This document shows positions 40,519 through 49,561 of a stretch of 64,000 bases of DNA, in pieces; positions within the stretch are counted from its first letter, which is position 1, and the number at the start of each line of letters is the position of its first letter. A model generated the notes under the pieces. It saw nothing but the letters and a program-made list of their open reading frames with translations, did not search any database and was not told the origin of the DNA. The stretch is taken from contig NZ_CP141608.1 of assembly GCF_035581345.1 (NCBI RefSeq), positions 3,378,501 to 3,442,500 of the forward strand, read 5' to 3'. The position numbers and the translations under genes are program-made. Origin of the DNA: Pseudomonas sp. JQ170C (lineage in GTDB: Bacteria > Pseudomonadota > Gammaproteobacteria > Pseudomonadales > Pseudomonadaceae).

Positions 40519-42151
40519 AGAACCGCCAGTGCCAGGCGCAGCAACGGTAAAAACCCGGCGCTTCAGCGTTTCACTGGTGTGGATCGTGCCGATCATCGCG
40601 GTGCTGGTGGGCATCTCTCTGGTGGTGCATAACTGGCTGCAGCAAGGCCCGACCATCGAGATCACCTTCAAGACCGGTGAAGGCCTGACAGCCAACAAGA
40701 CCGAGGTCAAATACCGCAACGTGGTCATCGGCAAGGTCTCGACGGTGGAGCTGAGCGACGACCAGAAACACGTGACCGCCACTGTGCAACTGGTCAAGCA
40801 CGCCGAAAACTTCACCCGCAAGGATTCGACCTTCTGGGTGGTGCGGCCGCGTATCGGGGCCGGCGGCGTATCGGGCATCGACACCCTGTTTTCGGGTGAC
40901 TTCATTGGTGCCGACGCCGGCAAGGAAGGCGCCCGGGCCAAAACTTTCACCGGCCTTGAAATGCCGCCGCCCATCACCTACGACGAACCCGGCAAGCGCT
41001 TTACCTTGCACACCAGCGACCTGGGATCGCTGGGGGTTGGCTCGCCGTTGTACTTTCGCAAGATCCCCGTCGGCCAGGTCGTCTCCTATCAGCTGAGCAA
41101 GGATGGCAAGGGCGTGGACATCGAAGTGTTCGTGCAATCGCCCAACGATGCCTTCGTCACCAACAACACCCGCTTCTGGAATGCCAGCGGCATCGATGTC
41201 GAAGCCGGTGCCAATGGCTTTGCCGTGCGCACCGAGTCGCTGTCATCGCTGCTGGTGGGCGGCATCGCCTTCCGCGCCCCGCAGTTCAACCCTGAGGATG
41301 AGGTGGCGAGTGAAGACCGGGTGTTCGAGCTGTTCGAGAACGAGGTCAGCGCCCTCGCCCCGCCCAACGGCAAGGCGCAGTACTTGGCCCTGCGCTTCGA
41401 CCAGGCGCTGCGTGGTCTGAAAGTCGGCGCCCCGGTAGAATTCCTCGGCGTCGAGATCGGCAAGGTGGTCTCGGTCAACCTGGACTTCGACCTCGAACAA
41501 CGCAGCTTCCCGGTCAATGTCGGCATCGTTATCTACCCGCAACGCCTGGGCAAGGCCCATACCAAACTGCTCAAGGCACTCAAGCACAACCCGGAGGACG
41601 AACAGGGCTCCGCCGAGGTGCTGGGCATGTTCGTCAACAACGGCCTGCGCGCCCAGGCCCGCAGCGGCAACCTGCTCACCGGGCAGTTGTACATCGCCCT
41701 GGACTTCGACCCCAAAGCGCCGAAAGTGGTCTTCGACCCCACTGCCCGGCCGATCATGATCCCTACCGTACCGAGTAGCCTTGAGCAGTTGCAGGAGAAA
41801 TTCGAGGTCATGGTCGATCGCCTCAACCGCCTGCCGATCGAGCGCATCGCCAACAACCTGGATGCCAACCTGGTAGAACTGCGCAAGGGCTTGCAGCAGT
41901 TCAACAACCGCACCTTGCCGGGGGTTCAGGGCACGCTGGCGGAAGTCAGCAAGACGCTGCAATCGGCCAACTCGACCCTGGCCGACGACTCGCCGCAGCG
42001 TGAGCAACTGACCCAGACCCTCGACGAGCTGGGACGCATGTCGCGCTCCTTGCGTGAACTGGCTGACTACCTGGGCCGCAATCCTGAGTCGCTGCTGCGA
42101 GGCAGGCCCAAGGATGCCCCGGCTGACACCTTGAAACCGTCGCGCAATTGA
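40499..42151 (+). CDS. pqiB: PqiB, MCE-domain intermembrane transport protein
   Basis: 550-residue protein with a single N-terminal membrane anchor (about 18-40), three successive MCE/MlaD domains (about 45-135, 160-220 and 285-390) and a long C-terminal helical needle region (from about 430). In E. coli PqiB forms a hexameric tunnel across the periplasm for lipids. Length and domain count match PqiB (three MCE) rather than YebT (seven). Embedded between the PqiA-type proteins and the PqiC lipoprotein. Confidence 0.9.
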   Translation: MKSAVTEEPPVPGAATVKTRRFSVSLVWIVPIIAVLVGISLVVHNWLQQGPTIEITFKTGEGLTANKTEVKYRNVVIGKVSTVELSDDQKHVTATVQLVKHAENFTRKDSTFWVVRPRIGAGGVSGIDTLFSGDFIGADAGKEGARAKTFTGLEMPPPITYDEPGKRFTLHTSDLGSLGVGSPLYFRKIPVGQVVSYQLSKDGKGVDIEVFVQSPNDAFVTNNTRFWNASGIDVEAGANGFAVRTESLSSLLVGGIAFRAPQFNPEDEVASEDRVFELFENEVSALAPPNGKAQYLALRFDQALRGLKVGAPVEFLGVEIGKVVSVNLDFDLEQRSFPVNVGIVIYPQRLGKAHTKLLKALKHNPEDEQGSAEVLGMFVNNGLRAQARSGNLLTGQLYIALDFDPKAPKVVFDPTARPIMIPTVPSSLEQLQEKFEVMVDRLNRLPIERIANNLDANLVELRKGLQQFNNRTLPGVQGTLAEVSKTLQSANSTLADDSPQREQLTQTLDELGRMSRSLRELADYLGRNPESLLRGRPKDAPADTLKPSRN

Positions 42152-42168
42152 CCGCAGGAGCACCGACC

Positions 42169-42717
42169 ATGGCGCACGCCACCAAATTCGCATTGCTGGG
42201 CCTGACCTTGATGCTCGCCGCGTGTCGCAGCGACCCGATCCACTACCACACCCTGATCCCCCAACAGCCGGTGCCGGTCAACAGCGTTGATGTGCAACTG
42301 GAGCTGATCAGCGTGCCGCCCCAGGTTGACCGGCCGCAGCTGGTGATCCGCCAGAGCAACAGCAGCCTGGCGATCCTGGAAACCGAGTGGTGGGGCGCAA
42401 GCCTTGCCGATGAGCTGCAGAACGCCCTGATCAACCAGTTCTCCAGCAACAGTGCCCAGCCAGGCCTGGGCTTGCGGGTCGATATACAGCGTTTTGACTC
42501 GGTACCGGGGCAGTACGCGCTGTTCGATGCCCGCTGGCGCCTGCGCGCGGCCGGCGGCAGCGATGCCGGCGCCCTGAATTGCCGCAGCGTGATCCAGACC
42601 CCGGCAGGCCCCACCATCGAGGAGCTGGTGGTGGCCCATCAACAGAACATCAAGCGTTTTACCGAACAGGTCAGCCAGGCCGCCCGTGGCGGCGCCAATC
42701 GCTGCCCCACACCGTAG
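42169..42717 (+). CDS. pqiC: PqiC, outer-membrane lipoprotein
   Basis: 182-residue lipoprotein: signal ending LAAC (acylated Cys19), then a DUF330/ABC-transporter-auxiliary-like domain with YHTLIPQQP and the conserved VPPQVDRPQLVIR. PqiC anchors the PqiB needle at the outer membrane. ATG 42169 with AGGAG 10 bases upstream is preferred over TTG 42148. The stop TAG (42715-42717) is part of a REP element. Confidence 0.87.
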   Translation: MAHATKFALLGLTLMLAACRSDPIHYHTLIPQQPVPVNSVDVQLELISVPPQVDRPQLVIRQSNSSLAILETEWWGASLADELQNALINQFSSNSAQPGLGLRVDIQRFDSVPGQYALFDARWRLRAAGGSDAGALNCRSVIQTPAGPTIEELVVAHQQNIKRFTEQVSQAARGGANRCPTP

Positions 42718-42783
42718 GAGCGGGCTTGCCCCGCGATGCGATGTGACTGCTGGATCGCTATCGCGGGGCAAGCCCGCTCCTAC
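42714..42783. repeat. REP pair (bicaudal palindrome)
   Basis: GTAGGAGCGGGCTTGCCCCG... from 42714 and its inverted copy 42756-42783. The left copy provides the pqiC stop codon. It lies between pqiC and the AI-2E-type gene, 41 bases before the latter's start. Confidence 0.9.
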
Positions 42784-42824
42784 TGTGTTTGTACCCTCCA
42801 CTGCATCTGTAGAAGGAATCTCAC

Positions 42825-43952
42825 ATGGCCGACCCTCGACCGATCCACTTTGGCAATGGCAGGGAACTGCTGGATGTACTGATCCGCGCAGGGTTGATCG
42901 CGGCGCTGGTGATGTTCTGCTTCGATATCTTCAAGCCGTTCCTGAGCCTGATGCTCTGGGCGATGATCCTGGCGATCACCCTGTACCCGGTGAACCAGCG
43001 TCTGGGCGGCTGGCTTGGCGGGCGCAATGGCCTGGCGGCGGTGCTGCTGGTGATCGTCGGCCTGGCCTGCCTGATCGGCCCGTTGAGCCTGCTCGGCACC
43101 TCGATTGCCCAGTCGGTGCATGCGGGTATTCAGGGCTTTGAAGACCAGGTCATCGAGATCCCGCCACCGCCGGCCAACGTGCGCGACTGGCCCTTGATCG
43201 GTGCACCGCTGTACGGCATCTGGGAACACGCCAGCACCGACTTGAGCTGGGCATTGTCGCAAGTGGCGCCGCACCTCAAGGGGGTGAGCAAGACCCTGCT
43301 GACCCAACTGGCGGGGATCGGCTCGGGCATTCTGGTGTTTGTGCTGGCGCTCATCATCGGCGGCGTCATCATGGCCAAGGGCGAAACCGGCCATCGCACC
43401 GGCGTGGCCATCGCCACGCGCATTTCCGGGCCTGAACGCGGGCCCATGCTGGCCGAGTTGTGCACCTCGACCATCCGCGCCGTGGCCCAGGGGGTGGTGG
43501 GTATCGCCTTCATCCAGATGATCCTGGTGGGCATCGGCCTGGTGGTCATGGGTGTGCCTGCGGCGGGGGTACTGGCCTTGCTGGTGTTGCTGCTGGGCAT
43601 CACCCAATTGCCGGTGCTGCTGATCACCCTGCCGATCGTGATCTACGTCTTCGCCCATGACGGCGTGGGAGCCAGCACCGTGATCTTCGCCATCTGGACG
43701 ATCCTGGCCGGGCTCTCGGATAACGTCCTCAAGCCCTTGCTGCTGGGCCGCGGCGTTTCCGTACCGATGCCGGTGGTACTGATCGGCGCCCTGGGCGGCA
43801 TGCTCACCAACGGCATCATCGGCCTGTTCATCGGCCCAGTGCTGCTGGCGGTGGGGTATAAGCTGTTCATGTCCTGGGTGGCGCAACCGCTGGTCGTGGA
43901 CCATCCTGTGCCGGATCCTGTACTGGACAAGCCCGAAGATCGACCGATCTGA
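42825..43952 (+). CDS. AI-2E family transporter (TqsA/PerM type)
   Basis: 375-residue membrane protein with about 8 hydrophobic segments and the family pattern: N-terminal pair, a periplasmic loop rich in Pro (IPPPPANVRDWPLIG), and the C-terminal LKPLLLGRGVSVPMPVVLIGALGGMLTNGIIGLFIGPV. Family members export diverse small molecules, and the AI-2 name is historical. The protein stands alone between the REP pair and a convergent hairpin. Confidence 0.87.
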   Translation: MADPRPIHFGNGRELLDVLIRAGLIAALVMFCFDIFKPFLSLMLWAMILAITLYPVNQRLGGWLGGRNGLAAVLLVIVGLACLIGPLSLLGTSIAQSVHAGIQGFEDQVIEIPPPPANVRDWPLIGAPLYGIWEHASTDLSWALSQVAPHLKGVSKTLLTQLAGIGSGILVFVLALIIGGVIMAKGETGHRTGVAIATRISGPERGPMLAELCTSTIRAVAQGVVGIAFIQMILVGIGLVVMGVPAAGVLALLVLLLGITQLPVLLITLPIVIYVFAHDGVGASTVIFAIWTILAGLSDNVLKPLLLGRGVSVPMPVVLIGALGGMLTNGIIGLFIGPVLLAVGYKLFMSWVAQPLVVDHPVPDPVLDKPEDRPI

Positions 43953-43963
43953 TCGCCGTTACA

Positions 43964-43989
43964 GCGGGCATGCCGCGCGGCATGCCCGC
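43964..43989. terminator. Hairpin between convergent AI-2E and yiaV-like genes
   Basis: GCGGGCATGCC (43964-43974), loop GCGC, GGCATGCCCGC (43979-43989): an 11-base GC-rich perfect stem in the 43-base gap between convergent genes. No T-run follows on either side, so it is a candidate bidirectional terminator of atypical form or a REP-like fold. Confidence 0.5.
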
Positions 43990-43995
43990 CTCCCC

Positions 43996-44955
43996 TCAAT
44001 GGAACGGGAAGATGTAGTTCATCCAGGCGGCCATGCGCAAAAGAATCTTGCGCATCGCCGCAATGTGATGAAAGTGCTGGCTGTACAGCGCTGCCTGTCC
44101 ATACGCGCCACCCGGCATCTGCGCACTGTACTTGGCAAACTCAGGGTCGGTGATCTCGATGATCACCGGCACCCTGCCTGCTGGCGGTGACCCGGTAAAG
44201 CCGATCAGGTTGCCCGAAGGCTGCACCTGCCCTTCGGCAATCACCGAAATGACGTTCTTCACCCGTCCCTTGAATACCTTGCCCGGTATCCCATCGAACG
44301 CCACCTCGGCCTCGTCGCCGGGCACCAGGCGCAGCAAGCTGTTCTGCCGCATCCAGGCCGCGAAGTACTGCCCCTCATCAGGTATGAACACCATCGAGGG
44401 CCGCAGCGGCAGCCTGCTCGCCATCATGCCCTTGCGCAGTGATACATGGGTCACATACCCCTTGCTCGGCGCGCGCACCACCGTGTTGTCCAGCTCGAAC
44501 TGGGCACTGTCGATCTGTGCCTGCAGGTCGTCGACCCGGGCGATGGCCGATTCCTGCTCGCGGCGGGTACCGAAATTGCGCTTGATCAGCTCGTTGATCC
44601 GGTACAGGTCGCCCTTGGCCGCCAGGTGCTGGGCCTTGAGCGACTCAAGCCGGTACTGGAACGGTGCGGGGTCGATACGAAACAGCACATCGCCCTCCTC
44701 CAGTGGCTGGTTGCCCTGCACCGGAACGTCGATCACCTTGCCGGTGACCACCGGGATCACCGGCACCGAGACGAAGTAGGAACGCGCCACCTCCGAGTAG
44801 GGATGGTTGTAGTTCATGGTGAAAATCAGCGCACCGATAATCAGCACCCCACCCAGCACCGCCGTGGGCACGGTCCATTTATTGAGGGGGATGCGGAACA
44901 GCTTGAAGATCGCCACGCAGATCGCGGCGTAGGTCAGTATCAGCAGCAGGTCCAT
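43996..44955 (-). CDS. YiaV-like membrane-fusion (HlyD family) protein
   Basis: 319-residue inner-membrane periplasmic adaptor: two N-terminal hydrophobic segments (MDLLLILTYAAICVAIF and VLGGVLIIGALIF), the barrel-sandwich halves around VIPVVTGKVIDVPVQGNQPLEEGDVLFRIDP and VVRAPSKGYVTHVSLRKGM, and a helical hairpin between. It resembles E. coli YiaV, which is also encoded beside the DUF3302 protein YiaW. The efflux or lipid partner is not in the window. Confidence 0.83.
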   Translation of the reverse strand: MDLLLILTYAAICVAIFKLFRIPLNKWTVPTAVLGGVLIIGALIFTMNYNHPYSEVARSYFVSVPVIPVVTGKVIDVPVQGNQPLEEGDVLFRIDPAPFQYRLESLKAQHLAAKGDLYRINELIKRNFGTRREQESAIARVDDLQAQIDSAQFELDNTVVRAPSKGYVTHVSLRKGMMASRLPLRPSMVFIPDEGQYFAAWMRQNSLLRLVPGDEAEVAFDGIPGKVFKGRVKNVISVIAEGQVQPSGNLIGFTGSPPAGRVPVIIEITDPEFAKYSAQMPGGAYGQAALYSQHFHHIAAMRKILLRMAAWMNYIFPFH

Positions 44956-44958
44956 GGC

Positions 44959-45318
44959 CTAGATCCCCCCGCCCGACTCGACACGAGCCTCGCTGGCACG
45001 GGCCTGGGCTGCCTCCAGCTGGGCCACCCGCTGCTGCAGCTCCTGCACCTCTCGTTGCAGGTCGGCTGCCGAAGGCTGGACGCCCGAGCCGATGCCCCAG
45101 CCGCGATCCTCGCGGTAGAGCATCGCCCAGATCCATAAAAACGGCCAAAGTGCATGCAGGGTGAACAGGCTGACCCACCCCGTGGCATGGATGGCATCCT
45201 GATGGGGATGGTTACGGTGAACGGCGATTTCATAGGGAATATCGTGAAGCACGATGATGCCGTAGAACATCACCAGCCCCACGAAGATCAACAGACCCAA
45301 GGCAAAGTAATCAAGCAT
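44959..45318 (-). CDS. DUF3302 protein (YiaW-like)
   Basis: 119-residue inner-membrane protein: MLDYFALGLLIFVGLVMFYGIIVLHDIPYEIAVHRNHPHQDAIHATGWVSLF gives two membrane segments around the conserved DIPYxIAxxRxHPHQ motif. A C-terminal coiled coil (LQREVQELQQRVAQLEAAQA) follows. Three bases before the yiaV-like gene; the pair is the known YiaW-YiaV arrangement. Confidence 0.83.
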   Translation of the reverse strand: MLDYFALGLLIFVGLVMFYGIIVLHDIPYEIAVHRNHPHQDAIHATGWVSLFTLHALWPFLWIWAMLYREDRGWGIGSGVQPSAADLQREVQELQQRVAQLEAAQARASEARVESGGGI

Positions 45319-45393
45319 GGCTTCTCCGTTCTCGCACGTGACATGAGTGCGCTGGCTTGAGTCTAGCCAATGAACACCGGCGTATTGCGCGAT

Positions 45394-46281
45394 TTATCCG
45401 GCCTGTTCGACGCTCGCGTCCGCCCGGCGCGTTTCAAGCAGTTCAACAAAACTCGACAGGCTCTGGGACACGGTGCCCCGCCGCCACACCAGCCAGGTGT
45501 CGAGGTAGCGAAAGTCCTCGGACAGCGGCCAGACACTCACCGTGGCGCACCCCGGCATGCTCTGCAGCATGCTGCGCGGCATCAGCGCCAGGCCAGCGCC
45601 GGCGCTGACACAGGCGAGCATGCCGTGATAGGACTCCATCTCGTAGATCTTGCCCGGCACGGCCGCATCGGTGCTGAACCAGCGCTCGAAATGGTGACGG
45701 TAGGAACAGTTGGCGCGAAAGGCGTAGATGTTCTCGCCGTTGACATCCTGGGCGCGGGTGACCGGCCCGTGCTGCAGGGGCGCGATCAGGACCATTTCTT
45801 CCTTGAACACCGGCACCCCGTCCAGGGTCGGGTGCAGCACCGGACCGTCAACAAAGGCCGCCACCAGGCGCCCGGCCAGCACCCCTTCGATCATCGCCCC
45901 GGACGGCCCGGTCGATAGGTCCAGCTCGACCTTGCTGTATTGCTGGTTGTAGGCCGCCAGCAGCGCCGGAATGCGCACCGCCGCCGTGCTTTCGAGCGAA
46001 CCCAGGGCGAACGGCCCCTGGGGCTCTTCGCCCGCCACGGTCAGGCGCGCCTCCTCGACCAGGGCCAGGATGCGCCGGGTGTAGTCAAGAAAGGTCCAGC
46101 CCGCCGGCGACAGGCGCAGGCGGCTTTTTTCACGAATGAACAGCTCGACGCCCAGGTCGGTCTCCAGCTGTTTGATCCGTGTGGTCAGGTTCGACGGCAC
46201 CCGATGGATATGCTGGGCGGCGACGCTGATGCTGCCGTGTTCGGCCACGGCCTTGAAGATCTCCAACTGGACCAGATCCAT
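45394..46281 (-). CDS. ptrR: LysR-family regulator PtrR (YneJ-like)
   Basis: 295-residue LTTR with HTH at about 1-60 ([22 protein letters not shown]) and effector domain beginning [13 protein letters not shown]. It resembles E. coli PtrR/YneJ, which controls the adjacent sad (yneI) gene in putrescine use. Here too it is divergent from a succinate-semialdehyde dehydrogenase gene. A perfect 8-2-8 palindrome lies 8 bases before its ATG. Confidence 0.82.
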   Translation of the reverse strand: MDLVQLEIFKAVAEHGSISVAAQHIHRVPSNLTTRIKQLETDLGVELFIREKSRLRLSPAGWTFLDYTRRILALVEEARLTVAGEEPQGPFALGSLESTAAVRIPALLAAYNQQYSKVELDLSTGPSGAMIEGVLAGRLVAAFVDGPVLHPTLDGVPVFKEEMVLIAPLQHGPVTRAQDVNGENIYAFRANCSYRHHFERWFSTDAAVPGKIYEMESYHGMLACVSAGAGLALMPRSMLQSMPGCATVSVWPLSEDFRYLDTWLVWRRGTVSQSLSSFVELLETRRADASVEQAG

Positions 46282-46289
46282 GGCATTCT

Positions 46290-46307
46290 CCTTTCATGAA
46301 TGAAAGG
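46290..46307. promoter_or_regulatory. Palindrome CCTTTCAT-GA-ATGAAAGG upstream of ptrR, candidate operator
   Basis: A perfect 8-2-8 inverted repeat in the 103-base ptrR-sad divergent region, close to the ptrR start (46281). Position and symmetry fit an LTTR recognition or autoregulatory site. The adjacent AT-rich CATTATTATTCAG could hold a -10 element for ptrR or sad. Confidence 0.5.
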
Positions 46308-46384
46308 CTCATTATTATTCAGTTTCCAGAACATGCACAGCGCAATACGCTGGCGGCATTCCCTAACACCTGCAGGACTGTGCC

Positions 46385-47779
46385 ATGACCGCGTTCCCGA
46401 GCCACACCCACGCTGTGTCCATCAACCCCGCCACCGGCGAAGCCATCGGTCATTACCCCTACGAATCCGAAGCCGCCCTCGATGCCGCCCTGCAACGTGC
46501 CGCAGCGGGCTTTTCCCAATGGCGCCGTACCCCGGTGAGCGACCGCGCTCAACTGATCCTCGACCTTGCCGGCGCCATCCGTGAAAACGCCCCGGCCATG
46601 GCCCGCATGATCACCCTGGAAATGGGCAAGCCCCTGGCCCAGGCCCGTGGCGAAGTAGAGAAATGCGCGCAGCTGTGCGAGTGGTATGCCGCCCAGGGCC
46701 CCGCCATGCTCAGTGCCGAATCGACCCTGGTGGACAACGGCACGGCGCGCATCGAGTACCGCCCGCTGGGCCCGATCCTGGCGGTGATGCCGTGGAACTT
46801 CCCGGTCTGGCAGGTGCTGCGTGGCGCGGTGCCGGCGCTGATCGCCGGCAACACCTATGTGCTCAAGCACGCCCCGAACGTGATGGGCAGCGCCTACCTG
46901 CTGCTGGAGGTGATCAAGCAGGCGGGCTTGCCGGAAGGCGTGTTCGAGGTCATCAACGTCACCCCTGAAGGCGTCTCCCAGGCCATCAAGGACCCGCGCA
47001 TCGCCGCCGTGACCCTGACCGGCAGTGTTCGCGCCGGCATGGCCATCGGCGCCCAGGCTGGCGCCGCGCTGAAAAAATGCGTGCTGGAACTGGGCGGCTC
47101 CGACCCGTTCATCGTGCTCAACGACGCCAACCTCGATGAAGCCGTCCGCGCCGCGGTCATCGGCCGTTACGCCAACACCGGGCAAGTCTGCGCCGCGGCC
47201 AAGCGCCTGATCGTCGAGCAAGGCGTGGTGCAAGCCTTCACCGAGAAGTTCGTCGAGGCCACCCGCAAGCTGGTGATGGGCGATCCGCAGGATGAGCAGA
47301 CTTACCTGGGCCCGATGGCACGCTTTGACCTGCGCGACGAACTGGACGAGCAAGTGCAGGCCACCCTGGCCGAAGGTGCCACCCTGCTGCTGGGCGGGCA
47401 CAAGGCCGAAGGCGTGGGCAACTTCTATGAGCCAACCGTGCTGGCCGACGTCACCGACCAGATGACCTCGTTCCGCCAGGAGCTGTTCGGCCCGGTGGCC
47501 TCGATCATCACCGCCCGCGATGCCCAGCACGCCCTGGCGCTGGCCAACGACAGCGAGTTCGGCCTGGCCGCGACGATCTACACCCAGGACCTGGCGCTGG
47601 CCGCCCGGCTCACCGATGAACTGGACACCGGCGGCGTCTTCGTCAACGGCATCTGCGCCTCCGACCCCCGCGTGACCTTTGGCGGCGTCAAGAAGAGCGG
47701 TTTTGGCCGCGAGCTCTCCCACTTTGGCGTGCGCGAGTTCTGCAACGCCCAGACGGTGTGGCTCGACCGCCGCGCGTGA
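46385..47779 (+). CDS. sad: NAD+-dependent succinate-semialdehyde dehydrogenase
   Basis: 464-residue aldehyde dehydrogenase: GHYPYESEAALDAALQ start, catalytic Glu in LELGGSDPFIVL, nucleophile Cys in NTGQVCAAAKRL and the C-terminal FGGVKKSGFGRELSHFGVREF. It turns succinate semialdehyde from GABA or putrescine breakdown into succinate. The divergent ptrR neighbour supports the Sad (YneI) assignment over GabD. Confidence 0.87.
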   Translation: MTAFPSHTHAVSINPATGEAIGHYPYESEAALDAALQRAAAGFSQWRRTPVSDRAQLILDLAGAIRENAPAMARMITLEMGKPLAQARGEVEKCAQLCEWYAAQGPAMLSAESTLVDNGTARIEYRPLGPILAVMPWNFPVWQVLRGAVPALIAGNTYVLKHAPNVMGSAYLLLEVIKQAGLPEGVFEVINVTPEGVSQAIKDPRIAAVTLTGSVRAGMAIGAQAGAALKKCVLELGGSDPFIVLNDANLDEAVRAAVIGRYANTGQVCAAAKRLIVEQGVVQAFTEKFVEATRKLVMGDPQDEQTYLGPMARFDLRDELDEQVQATLAEGATLLLGGHKAEGVGNFYEPTVLADVTDQMTSFRQELFGPVASIITARDAQHALALANDSEFGLAATIYTQDLALAARLTDELDTGGVFVNGICASDPRVTFGGVKKSGFGRELSHFGVREFCNAQTVWLDRRA

Positions 47780-47791
47780 GGCAGCGCCCGG

Positions 47792-49402
47792 TTACGGCGC
47801 TTTCGGCGGCTTTGCCGGGGCGCTGTACCAGTGTTCCCTGGGCACCCACTTGGCCTCGGGTGGGTCCCCCAGGTAGTGCGGCGACATGATCTGCACGCCG
47901 TATTCGTTGAACACATCCTGGATGTGCGCATGCAGCTCGCTGAGCAGCACCGCCCGGGGCCGGGGTTGGCTGGGGATGGCCTGGGCCACCAGGCGGTACT
48001 CGGGGTAGAAATCCGACAGCGCGGTCTGGAACACCTGTGGCTTGGGCTGCTCCAGAATGCCGTGGGTGCGCCCCGCCGCCTCCAGCAACATCGCCTCGAC
48101 CTGCCGCCAGGGCGTGTCGTAGCCGATGGTCACCGTGGTATCCACCACATAGCCCTCGCCCTCCACACTCCGTGAGTAGTTCTTGGTCACGCTGCCGGTA
48201 ATCATCGAGTTGGGCAGGGTCAGTACTTCACCCAGCCCGGTACGGATACGGGTGGTGAACATACCAAGCTCGGTCACCGTGCCTTCATACTCGCCGATGC
48301 GCACAAACTCCCCCGGTCGCAAGGTGCGGGTGTAGGTCAGGATCAGGCCGGAGGCCGCCTGGCCGACCACGCTGGTGGCGCCCAGGGAAATCATCAGGCC
48401 GATCAGCACCGACAACCCCTTGAACGCTTGAGTATCGGCCCCCGGCAGGTACGGATAGGCCATGGCCAACGCAAAAAGCCAGATGGCCAGGGCCGTCAGC
48501 CGCGTGGTGGGTTGCAGGGTTTCCTGGTTCAGCCAGCTCAGGGTGCCAGGCATTGCCAGGCGCCGCAGCAGGTGACGGCTGAAGGCCACCGCGCCACGGG
48601 CAATGAAGAAGATCGCCAGCGCCACCACCAGCCCCGGGATGGCGCTGACCATGCCTTCGAGCAGGTAGCGGGCCAACTCGAACAGGTAGGCGTTGAGCTG
48701 TTCGCCCCAGGGCCGCGTATAGGGAAAGCGCGAAAGCACGAAGCCCAGCCACTCGTAGCTGAGCAAGGCGATCAACAGCCAGCGCACCAGGGTCAGCGCA
48801 CGGCGGATCAGGGTATAGATGTAGTTGGCGTCGATAACCGGCGTCTGCCCCACCGTCAGGGGCCGCGCGTGGCGGCGCATCAGCGCGGGCAAGCGTTCAT
48901 GCAACTTGCGCCGCACCAAGGCAATCAGCCACAGCAGTGCCAGGTACAGCACGGTGGCAATGGCGGCGGCCAGCAACGCGCGCATCAACAGTTGCAGGTT
49001 GCGCGCCTCACGGCTTTCCTCCACCGCCTGGCGCAGGTTGGCGGCGGCCTGGTTGGCAGCCTCCAGTACCGAGTTCTGGGTCAGTGGGTCGATGTCGTGG
49101 GGGGTGACGATAAAGGCGCGCTTGTCGCCCAGCAACACCAGGTAGGCGTCCTGGATCGGGTCGGTGCGAACCTGAAGCTCGCGGTTCTCATCCAGGGTTT
49201 CGGCGATCACCGCCTGCGCGCGCTTGACCCGTAGCTGGGGTGTTTCGCCAAGCAACGAGGCGCGAAACAGCATGATGCTGCGGTTGAACACCTTCAGTTC
49301 CACCGGCTCGTGCGCAGGCGTTGCAGCCTCCTGGGCCCCCGCCAGGCCCGTCAGCAACAGGCAACTCATCAACAGCCAGCCCACGACACTTCCCCGCCCC
49401 AT
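47792..49402 (-). CDS. Mechanosensitive channel MscS-family protein
   Basis: 536-residue protein with a signal peptide (to GLAGA), a periplasmic N-terminal domain (about 25-145), several membrane helices, then the MscS core: TM3-like SLGATSVVGQAASGLILTYTRTLRPGEFVRIG, a beta domain and the C-terminal region. Such channels open under osmotic downshock. It is convergent with sad, 12 bases apart. The length and extra helices place it with YnaI/YbiO-type large members rather than minimal MscS. Confidence 0.85.
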   Translation of the reverse strand: MGRGSVVGWLLMSCLLLTGLAGAQEAATPAHEPVELKVFNRSIMLFRASLLGETPQLRVKRAQAVIAETLDENRELQVRTDPIQDAYLVLLGDKRAFIVTPHDIDPLTQNSVLEAANQAAANLRQAVEESREARNLQLLMRALLAAAIATVLYLALLWLIALVRRKLHERLPALMRRHARPLTVGQTPVIDANYIYTLIRRALTLVRWLLIALLSYEWLGFVLSRFPYTRPWGEQLNAYLFELARYLLEGMVSAIPGLVVALAIFFIARGAVAFSRHLLRRLAMPGTLSWLNQETLQPTTRLTALAIWLFALAMAYPYLPGADTQAFKGLSVLIGLMISLGATSVVGQAASGLILTYTRTLRPGEFVRIGEYEGTVTELGMFTTRIRTGLGEVLTLPNSMITGSVTKNYSRSVEGEGYVVDTTVTIGYDTPWRQVEAMLLEAAGRTHGILEQPKPQVFQTALSDFYPEYRLVAQAIPSQPRPRAVLLSELHAHIQDVFNEYGVQIMSPHYLGDPPEAKWVPREHWYSAPAKPPKAP

Positions 49403-49561
49403 GCCCTGCTCCTCGGATACTGGCTTGCAACGCTCTGTAGCGCAGCCTAGACCAGCCCGGACCGCTTGTCAGATTGCCCACTGCCCCGCGCCGAAAGGCC
49501 TGCTGGCAATGGACTAAACTCAAGCTCGGGGGCTGGCATGCCACACAACCGGAGGTGCACC

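Noticed and set aside
34331..42783. REP pairs as CRISPR repeats or small RNA genes
   Set aside because: Each is an isolated inverted pair with variable loops and the known Pseudomonas REP core; there is no regular spacer array or promoter-like flank.
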